Origin: Antedon mediterranea
Lineage: Eukaryota > Echinodermata > Crinoidea > Comatulida > Antedonidae
DNA: 64,000 nt
NCBI RefSeq assembly: GCF_964355755.1
Contig: NC_092678.1
Location: 8,094,922 to 8,158,921, forward strand
Direction of reading: 5' to 3'
The position numbers and the translations under genes were made by a program. The notes under the pieces were generated by a model, which saw only the letters and a program-made list of their open reading frames with translations, was not told where the DNA came from and did no database searches. This document shows, piece by piece, positions 55,226 to 64,000 of this stretch (the first letter of the stretch is position 1; every line of letters starts with the position of its first letter).

Positions 55226-55656
55226 CGCATTACGGCGCACTTTGCGTGGATAAGTTGCGTCGATCTGAAAACAAATTTCAGCTCTTAAAATATTTCCCGG
55301 GCCGCGATTTTTTTTTTCGTACATAAGTTGGGGACCCCCTCATGAAACGTCACAAAATAAACATGAATAATTCATCAGTTAAATTTTCTTGTTCCATGTG
55401 CACCCAAGCGTATAGCAACAAGAAGTGATTACACAAGTGCGGTACGATTCTAGGCCTATCTCCGCTGTTGTTGCGGCGTGCGATTTCATAGAAGAATAGC
55501 GGCGTTTTGTGTGGATTGTCGAAATAATCAGCCTTTAGTTTATGGTGTTTTTAATATAATTTTTTACTAAAGAATTACGTGTTAAAACTATAGTTTCTAT
55601 TAATACTATTAGGCCTAATTATTAGTCTCTAAACCCATGTCTATTCTAGTAGTAGC
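55226..55656. other. Intergenic, nothing recognised
   Basis: AT-rich with no exon or RNA gene seen. Confidence 0.5.
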
Positions 55657-55679
55657 TGTGTGTGTGTGTGTGTGTGTGA
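55657..55679 (+). repeat. (TG)n microsatellite next to the foldback insertion
   Basis: About eleven TG dinucleotides end at the foldback element's target duplication. A shorter TG run continues at 63826-63836 on the far side, so the element inserted within or beside a TG tract. Confidence 0.9.
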
Positions 55680-55683
55680 CGTG

Positions 55684-56650
55684 GGGTGTCACGAAACCTA
55701 AGACCACGAAAGCTAAGACCCCCTAAGACCTAAGATCACGAAAGCTAAGACCCAAGACCTAAGATTACAAATTCTAAGATATACTACAGCTTAAAAACAA
55801 TACTTGTTTATCCATACATAATTTTAAACACAGTAGGTTTCATTTATTACCATAAATATAATTTAATACTACCGCAAAACATAGATAAACTCACATTATT
55901 TTCGCCCGTTGAGTAAATGTATATTTTTCTTTACAACAAACAAACTTGACGGGTTGTTTGTTGGTATATATTTACTCCAATGTGTTGGTTCAGAGGATGT
56001 TTTTCTTACGCACCTGCCTTTCTTGTATTTTGACTCCAAATTTGTTGACTAACTTTATCCTGAATACCACACTTTAAAATTAGGACTTATAAGTACTTTC
56101 AGAAGGAGAAACACATAATAACAAATAAATAAATCCTTTAAATTTATGATTTTACAGACGTTTCTTTGTATACTGTAATGTAACTCCTCGAGCTCCCCAT
56201 GCTCAATGTTTTTGTTTCTATGGAGCGCCAAAAGAGCAACAATAATAGTACAAGTATAAAAACAGAACGAAAACGAAACAAAAAAACTTATCATGATTTT
56301 TAAGTTAAAATTTATTTTCCAGTATTTATTTCTTCGTACTTGCATGATTATACTATTATCATTACAATTTTAATTTTACATTGTTCCATCCACACTGTAG
56401 ATGGACTCCAACAGAGTTTTCAGCCCTCTATATAATTTTTGCTCTTTTGACGTTCCATAGAAACAAAAACATTGAACATGGGGAACTCGGAGCTATATTC
56501 GGACCATCAAAATGAAGACATGAACATGCTCATGGACATTGATTATTAACAACTTAGGGAGTTTTAAAGGAAGATGTGATTGGATATTGAGGGAGACCGT
56601 CATTTCGACAATCGAGCATTCTCTACTCTCTCCTAGTATCAAGTAGTGGA
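55684..56650 (-). repeat. Left outer arm of the foldback element
   Basis: It comprises the terminal CGAAAGCTAAGACC repeats, the GTATTCAGGATAAAG-type segment (in reverse) and the GAGTTACATTACAGTA and CCATAGAAACAAAAACATTGA segments. The last is present twice, in opposite orientation, at about 56195-56235 and 56450-56478. The 56500-56640 portion pairs with 63360-63500. It is longer than the right outer arm. Confidence 0.8.
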
Positions 56651-56939
56651 AACATGTTTTTTTTCCCTTCGTAATTGATAGTGTTTTATAGTAAAGTTTA
56701 AAGGGATCAGTGCTTATCAATTCAGTTACAGTATTATTTGTTTACATTTTCTGCAAAGTAGATGTGTTAATCCAATTCACTTCCATGATTTCCTCTAAAA
56801 GTTTTCTTTTGTATGAAGTGTAGAAACATTTCTTGAATTTGCGTTTTATTAATGTGTATCATTTTCATTTAGTTTTGTAGAACTTTTGTGAACCACTTTG
56901 GAAATCAATATATTTGTATTAATAAAGATTAAGTAAAAT

Positions 56940-58390
56940 TAAGTAACCATAGCAAAATTAAAGTACTGTGTTCCTGGGGTATCATTTTGGGTATATGGAA
57001 CACAATGCATTATATATGATGAATAAACCACTGTAATATGAGGCCGTTTTCCTATGTTAAAGCATTGTGTTCCTGGGGTATCATTTTGGGTATATGGAAC
57101 ACAATGCATTATATATAATGAATAACCCACTGTAATAAGCAATGAGGCCGTTTTCCTATGTTAAAGCATTGTGTTCCTGTGGTATCATTTTGGGTATATG
57201 GAACACAATGCATTATATATAATGAATAAACCACTGTAATAAGCAATGAGGCCGTTTTCCTATGTTAAAGCATTGTGTTCATGTGGTATCATTTTGGGTA
57301 TATGGAACACAATGCATTATATATGATGAATAAACCACTGTAATAAGCAATGAGGCCGTTTTCCTATGTTAAAGCATTGTGTTCCTGGGGTATCATTTTG
57401 GGTATATGGAACACAATGCATTATATATGATGAATAAACCACTGTAATAAGCAATGAGGCCGTTTTTCTATGTTAAAGCATTGTGTTCCTGTGGTATCAT
57501 TTTGGGTATATGGAACACAATGCATTATATATAATGAATAAACCACTGTAATAAGCAATGAGGCCGTTTTCCTATGTTAAAGCATTGTGTTCCTGTGGTA
57601 TCATTTTGGGTATATGGAACACAATGCATTATATATAATGAATAAACCACAATACGAGGCCGTTTTCCTATGTTAAAGCATTGTGTTCCTGGGGTATCAT
57701 TTTGGGTACATGGAACACATTGCATTATAATGAATAAACCACTGTAATAAGCAATGAGGCCGTTTTCCTATGTTAAAGTATTGTGTTCCTGGGGTATCAT
57801 TTTGGGTATATGGAACACAATGCATTATAGGCTAATGAATAAACCACTGTAATATGAGGCCGTTTTCCTATGTTAAAGCATTGTGTTCCTGGGGTATCAT
57901 TTTGGGTATATGGAACACAATGCATTATGTAATGAATAAACCACTGTAATATGAGGCCGTTTTCCTATGTTAAAGCATTGTGTTCCTGGGGTATCATTTT
58001 GGGTATATGGAACACAATGCATTATAGGCTAACGAATAAACCACTGTAATATGAGGCCGTTTTCCTATGTTAAAGCATTGTGTTCCTGGGGTATCATTTT
58101 GGGTATATGGAACACAATGCATTATATATGATGAATAAACCACTGTAATAAGCAATGAGGCCGTTTTCCTATGTTAAAGCATTGTGTTCCTGGGGTATCA
58201 TTTTGGGTATATGGAACACAATGCATTATATATAATGAATAAACCACTGTAATAAGCAATGAGGCCGTTTTCCTATGTTAAAGCATTGTGTTCCTGGGGT
58301 ATCATTTTGAGTATATGGAACACAATGCATTATATACAGTATAATGAATAAACCACTTCAATAAGCAAAAAGGCCGTTTTCCTATGCCTA
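56940..58390 (-). repeat. Left satellite array, 14 units of ~96-106 bp
   Basis: Each unit contains GAGGCCGTTTTCCTATGTTAAA, then GCATTGTGTTCC, a ~22-base loop and GGAACACAATGC, then an AT-rich TTATATATAATGAATAAACCAC. The two 12-mers are perfect inverses, so every unit can form a stem-loop. Units vary in the AT-rich linker and in a TAAGCAATGAG or TATGAG junction. Confidence 0.92.
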
Positions 58391-60360
58391 ATAATGCCAT
58401 ATTTAGAAACATAATTCATTGATTTCTGATATTCTGTACTTGTGTATGCATTACTAAAATAGTAGTTATTTTATTTCATTTATAATGTATGTATAAACAT
58501 TTATTCAGTTTTTTTTTTGTTTACATTTTTACATTTAAAAATTATAAAAATACCTATCTACCTTTCTGTTATTGTTACTATTATAATATTTTTTGAGGCA
58601 GATTGATTTCAATAAAAAAAATGTAAAACAATTAATTTGACTTATACTGTACTATGTTAGTTCAGGAGATGAAGTGTGTGTGGGCAGAATCTGGTGTATT
58701 TTTGTCACTTTAAGACCTAAATTAGATGTTTTCTGAAGAAAAGAAGTAAGCGGATAGGCTTTCAAACAACTCCAAGAAGATTCACACAAAAATAATTACT
58801 TCCCAATAAAATAGTATGTAACAGTGTATATACAACGAATTTAGGTTCAACGATTTGCCCCAAATAGGGGTGTTTTCCGATCGTGGTATACACTGTCTAA
58901 TGGATGTCCATCTTGAAAAATACCCGCCACAAAAATACGAGGAGGCTTCGCATTTTCCTATCTCCTCCTACGATAATTGTTTTTAATAGCTGAAAACTGG
59001 TTGAACAGCTAGAGTACAGCATCATAATGTTGAAGACAGGCCGATTTTCTTAAAAAAATACTATTTTGATAGATTTAATATACGATTATACAAATGTATT
59101 GATTTGCGATGAATGGAACATTCCAATCTCTGTTTCACAAGTGTCTATTCCCTCAGGCGTCGTAAAGGCAAGTACAGCACTGTATACTCGAAATTCGATC
59201 CATTTTTGTTTTCAATCTGTGCTGCAGAGGTTGGATATAATTTTTTTTTAAACGGATAATGAGCTAGCGTTTTCACTCGCCCTATATTATGTACAAATCT
59301 TTATTATTGCAGTTAAACCACCCACATCATCACCTTTCCCTCACTGGCATGAGTAGCGTTGTAAAACCAGTAGAGAATAGGCCTACGGTACATCACATGC
59401 CCTAAACGCAGAACAACTTTGGTGGGTAGGGTAGGAACCAACTTAAGTATGAATTGGCTCTAAGAAACAATTGAAAACCATTAGGCCTACTAATTAAGTT
59501 GAGTTAGATAATTTAATATTTATTGACGATTAAATCGAATTTATGATTTTCCCCGAATAGAGGTGGTTTTCACAAATTGTTTTACATTATATTATAAACA
59601 TATACACGTCGTAGTGATGTATCGTTACATGTGCTGTACTATTTCAATCGACTAGGACGGTGATAGTTTCAACAAAGTATTACATCGCAATGTTTTACTG
59701 TGTTTAGTGGTATATTATTTGTAAAACATGAAAGCAATTAATATTTCGTTACTAAATGGATAAAGAATATATTTTAACATTGTTCCTCTTTGCACCCATC
59801 CTCTTCCCCATCCCTCAACCCTAATGTTACATACAAAACACAAATTAAGTTTGTTTAAATTTGACTTAAACAATAGGTCTTATTTTGTGACAAGTTTATC
59901 TTTCGGAAGTAATAGAGTGCTAATTTTAGTTGAGTACATAAATCACAGTGTCTATTTATTCGTTCCTGTACACGACATGTATTATTGTCCTGCGGTACGT
60001 ACATTTGAAATCGCCAGTTTTTTAACGCTGAAATTATTATGTATTCGAGAACCATCTGTGGGCACGACCTAGTGGATAGAATTTTGCTTAAAAACATATA
60101 CAAAAAACATCGATAAAAAATACTTTTCGAATTTAAAAACATTTGAAACTTCTTTTATATGTTCAATATAGGTTGCTCTATTCACAGAAACAAAATTTCA
60201 TTCATGAACGTTTTTTGTTGGTTGTTCTTTTCAAAATCTTTATTAGGTTTAAAAAATGCTTTGGAATTGTATGGTCTTTCATAAGTGTACATTTTGTAAA
60301 AACGTAAATTTAAAAAATCAGTGATATGGCTCGATAGTTATTTTTTTTTTTGCAATATGG
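58391..60360. other. Central spacer of the foldback element
   Basis: About 2 kb of unique-looking, AT-rich sequence. I find no transposase motifs, no splice-bounded exon that I can defend, and no RNA gene. It may be a captured fragment or regulatory filler. Confidence 0.6.
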
Positions 60361-60371
60361 ATGGAGCAACC

Positions 60372-63137
60372 TATATGGAACATTTATATGGAACAAAATG
60401 CTTTAACATAGGAAAACGGCCTCATATTACAGTGGTTTATTTATTATATATAATGCATTGTGTTCCATATAACCAAAATGATACCCCAGGAACACAATGC
60501 TATAACATAGCAAAACGGCCTCATTGCTCTTTATTGTTATATAGTGGTTTAAACATTATATATAATGCATTGTGTTTCATATACCCAAAATGATACCCCA
60601 GGAACACAATGCTTTAACATAGAAAAACGGCCTCATATTACAGTGGTTTATTCATTATATATAATGCATTGTGTTCCATTAACCAAAATGATACCCCAGG
60701 AACACAATGCTATAATATAGGAAAACGGCCTCATTGCTTATTACAGTGGTTTATTCATCAAATATAATGCATTGTGTTCCATATACCCAAAATGATACCC
60801 CAGGAACACAATGCTTTAACATAGGAAAACGGCCTCATATTACAGTGGTTAATTCATTATCTATACTGCATTGTGTTCCATATACCCAAAATGATACCCC
60901 AGGAACACAATGCTTTAACATAGGAAAACTACCTCATTGCTTATTACAGTGGTTTATTTATCATATATAATGCATTGTGTTCCATATACCCAAAATGATA
61001 CCCCAGGAACACAATGCTTTAACATAGGAAAACGGCCTCATTGCTTATTACAGTGGTTTATTCATCATATATAATGCATTGTGTTCCATATACCCAACAT
61101 AATACCCCAGGAACACAATACTTTAACATAGGAAAACGGCCTCATATTACAGTGGTTTATTCATTATATAATGCATTGTGTTTCATATACCCAAAATGAT
61201 ACCCCAGGAACACAATGCTTTAACATAGAAAAACGGCCTCATATTACAGTGGTTTATTCATTATATATAATGCATTGTGTTCCATTAACCAAAATGATAC
61301 CCCAGGAACACAATGCTATAATATAGGAAAACGGCCTCATTGCTTATTACAGTGGTTTATTCATCAAATATAATGCATTGTGTTCCATATACCCAAAATG
61401 ATACCCCAGGAACACAATGCTTTAACATAGGAAAACGGCCTCATTGCTACAGTGGTTTATTCATTATATTATATAATGCATTGTGTTCCATATACCCAAA
61501 ATGATACCCCAGGAACACAATGCTTTAACATAGGAAAACGGCCTCATATTACAGTGGTTTATTCATTATATAATGCATTGTGTTCCATATACCCAAAATG
61601 ATACCCCAGGAACACAATGCTTTAACATAGGAAAACGGCCTCATATTACAGTGGTTTATTCATTATATAATGCATTGTGTTCCATATACCCAAAATGATA
61701 CCCCAGGAACACAATGCTTTAACATAGGAAAACGGCCTCATTGCTTATTACAGTGGTTTATTCATCATATATAATGCATTGTGTTCCATATACCCAACAT
61801 AATACCCCAGGAACACAATGCTTTAACATAGGAAAACGGCCTCATTGCTTATTACAGTGGTTAATTCATTATCTATACTGCATTGTGTTCCATATACCCA
61901 AAATGATACCCCAGGAACACAATGCTTTAACATAGGAAAACTACCTCATTGCTTATTACAGTGGTTTATTTATCATATATAATGCATTGTGTTCCATATA
62001 CCCAAAATGATACCCCAGGAACACAATGCTTTAACATAGGAAAACGGCCTCATTGCTTATTACAGTGGTTTATTCATCATATATAATGCATTGTGTTCCA
62101 TATACCCAACATAATACCCCAGGAACACAATACTTTAACATAGGAAAACGGCCTCATATTACAGTGGTTTATTCATTATATAATGCATTGTGTTCCATAT
62201 ACCCAAAATGATACCCCAGGAACACAATGCTTTAACATAGGAAAACGGCCTCATATTACAGTGGTTTATTCATTATTGTATAAATGCATTGTGTTCCATA
62301 TACCCAAAATGATACCCCAGGAACACAATGCTATAATATAGGAAAACGGCCTCATTGCTTATTACAGTGGTTTATTCATCAAATATAATGCATTGTGTTC
62401 CATATACCCAAAATGATACCCCAGGAACACAATGCTTTAACATAGGAAAACGGCCTCATATTACAGTGGTTAATTCATTATCTATACTGCATTGTGTTCC
62501 ATATACCCAAAATGATACCCCAGGAACACAATGCTTTAACATAGGAAAACTACCTCATTGCTTATTACAGTGGTTTATTTATCATATATAATGCATTGTG
62601 TTCCATATACCCAAAATGATACCCCAGGAACACAATGCTTTAACATAGGAAAACGGCCTCATTGCTTATTACAGTGGTTTATTTATCATATATAATGCAT
62701 TGTGTTCCATATACCCAAAATGATACCCCAGGAACACAATGCTTTAACATAGGAAAACGGCCCCATTGCTTATTACAGTGGTTTATTTATCATATATAAT
62801 GCATTGTGTTCCATATACCCAAAATGATACCCCAGGAACACAATGCTTTAACATAGGAAAACGGCCTCATTGCTTATTACAGTGGTTTATTCATTATATA
62901 TAATGCATTGTGTTCCATATACCCAAAATGATACCACATGAACACAATGCTTTAACATAGGAAAACGGCCTCATTGCTTATTACAGTGGTTTATTCATTA
63001 TATATAATGCATTGTGTTCCATATACCCAAAATGATACCACAGGAACACAATGCTTTAACATAGGAAAACGGCCTCATTGCTTATTACAGTGGGTTATTC
63101 ATTATATATAATGCATTGTGTTCCATATACCCAAAAT
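60372..63137 (+). repeat. Right satellite array, 27 units, mirrored orientation
   Basis: This is the same unit as the left array in reverse complement. Rare variants (TTCATTATCTATACTGCATTG and AAACTACCTCATTG) recur together at about 60860, 61870 and 62480. Multi-unit blocks of roughly 1 kb and 0.6 kb have therefore been duplicated within the array. Repetitive short open frames here are translations of the unit. Confidence 0.92.
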
Positions 63138-63817
63138 TATGGTATATTTGGCTGCAAGTAACAAATATTCAGATACAAGTACTGTACATACACAAAATAA
63201 AAAATCTTTTATTAATTAGAAAAATATAATTACACAAAAAATACGGGATATTGAATGATAAAGACAATTACCATCCCATCGGCTTTTTACTGCAACGCAG
63301 GATTTACTTATTTTGAAATCTGTAGTGTCAGAGCGAAAGAAATGAAATTTTAAATCCGTTATTCTCTAAATAGAGAGTAGAGAATGATCGATCGTCGAAA
63401 TGACGCTCTCCCTCAATATCCAATCACATCTTCCTTTAAAACTCCCTAAGTTGTTAATAATCAATGTACATGAACATGCTCCTGTCTTCATTTTGGGGGT
63501 CCGAACATATCTGGAACTCGAGGAGTTACAGTACAGTATACTGCTACTAGTGTACTGTAGGCTAGTCATTTTGTGTGCGAGAAAAACGTCTGTAAAATCA
63601 TCAATTTAAAAATGTATTTGTTACTTTTTATGTGATTCTTTTTCATGAAAGTGCCAATTCTAAGGTGTGGTATTCAGAATAAATGTTGGGAGTTAAAATA
63701 CAAGGCAGGTGAGGTGCGAAAGATAAATATTTGTAATCTTAGGTGTTGGGTCTTAGCTTTCGTGATCTTAGGTCTTAGGGGGTCTGAGCTTTCGTGGTCT
63801 GAGCTTTCGTGACACCC
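63138..63817 (+). repeat. Right outer arm of the foldback element
   Basis: Its 63360-63500 segment pairs with 56500-56640 of the left arm. GGAACTCGAGGAGTTACAGTACAGTATA, GTGTGGTATTCAGAATAAA and the terminal TTAGCTTTCGTGATC repeats match the end at 1383-2005. 63138-63355 has no evident partner in the left arm. Confidence 0.8.
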
Positions 63818-63845
63818 GTGTGACGTGTGTGTGTGTTAGGTATGA

Positions 63846-63881
63846 CCAAAGATAGTTACACTATAGTGTAACTATCTTTGG
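63846..63881. repeat. Perfect 36-base palindrome
   Basis: CCAAAGATAGTTACACTA is followed without spacer by its exact reverse complement. Direct TATGAC words flank both sides (63841 and 63882). It lies just outside the foldback element's right target duplication. Confidence 0.9.
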
Positions 63882-64000
63882 TATGACACAATCCGAGTAA
63901 TAAGTCAGCAAAATTAAACAATAAACATTACACAAAAATACATTTTTATTCTCGTGGGTCAAATCTTCCCATCTCATGTGTTCATATACGCGCATTTTTA
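63882..64000. other. Window end, nothing recognised
   Basis: AT-rich with no feature seen. Confidence 0.5.

Larger units (their letters stand above)
55684..63817. mobile_element. 8.1 kb foldback transposon with 10-bp target-site duplication
   Basis: The termini are GGGTGTCACGAAA (55684) and TTTCGTGACACCC (63817), perfect inverted ends. Both sides are flanked by the same 10-mer GTGTGACGTG (55674-55683 and 63818-63827). Each arm has an outer unique-like part, including the 56500-56640 / 63360-63500 pair, and an inner satellite array in mirrored orientation (56940-58390 and 60372-63137). The arms surround a ~2 kb spacer with no recognisable transposase. A 9-10 bp duplication and long inverted repeats with internal tandem repeats recall FB-type or MULE-related foldback elements. 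That affiliation is inference. A second partial copy is at 1383-2005. Confidence 0.88.

Noticed and set aside
59824-60142. Coding exons in the foldback spacer
   Set aside because: The frames are AT-rich, without domains or convincing splice sites. I cannot support a gene there.
60321-62591. Repeated short open frames (and their mirror frames at 56939-57725)
   Set aside because: They arise from the ~103 bp satellite unit and recur with it. There is no start context, domain or conservation beyond the repeat.
56940-63137. CRISPR-like array
   Set aside because: Units are contiguous without unique spacers, the host is eukaryotic, and the two arrays are mirror images within a transposon.

Overview
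This is a window of an invertebrate animal nuclear genome: AT-rich, introns with GT-AG borders, almost no intact genes, and dominated by mobile elements. Two features point to a deuterostome (echinoderm or hemichordate type), though this is inference: a Gmr1-like Ty3/gypsy element with integrase upstream of reverse transcriptase, and a chimeric 5S-rRNA/tRNA SINE. The palindromic octamer TAGGCCTA is strongly clustered in several stretches. LAYOUT. 0.6-2.0 kb: a ~430 bp palindrome and one end of a foldback-type element. 3.6-17.2 kb: a nest. A decayed minus-strand Ty3/gypsy element (protease to integrase, 17.2-13.8 kb, continuing at 8.0-7.5 kb) is split by a plus-strand Gmr1-like element (8.03-13.78 kb). 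Its 3' LTR is split again by a 3.5 kb TA-flanked inverted-repeat element (3.73-7.27 kb). 18.4-21.2 kb: a MULE-type transposase pseudogene with six recognisable exons. 21.35-22.0 kb: an orphan LTR, primer-binding site and leader. 22.7-25.0 kb: exons of SAM-domain and G2E3-like genes, with the two halves of a SAM domain on opposite strands. 25.5-32.2 kb: a RecQ-like helicase (+) converging on a multi-exon DUF6589-like gene (-), the latter interrupted by the SINE. 32.2-48.9 kb: two PIF/Harbinger transposons, each a HARBI1-like transposase plus a Myb/SANT-like partner. They are riddled with hAT-type non-autonomous insertions and flanked by ~1.1 kb near-identical inverted repeats. 49.2-53.7 kb: a third Ty3/gypsy element, with two Gag zinc knuckles and a 3' LTR only. 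55.7-63.8 kb: an 8.1 kb foldback transposon with matching 10-bp target-site duplications. Its inverted arms carry 14 and 27 copies of a ~103 bp hairpin-forming satellite unit. HOW IT WORKS TOGETHER. The window is a stratigraphy of insertions rather than a pathway. Insertion order can be read from precise junctions: a hAT MITE inside the Harbinger Myb exon, a SINE inside the DUF6589 exon, and a hAT element beside the second Harbinger. The only long open reading frame that looks like a possibly live cellular-type gene is the RecQ-like helicase, and its 5' exons are not visible. The strongest candidates for something undescribed are the 8.1 kb hairpin-satellite foldback element and the convergent RecQ / DUF6589 gene pair. 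All assignments come from reading motifs by eye. No database search was possible.
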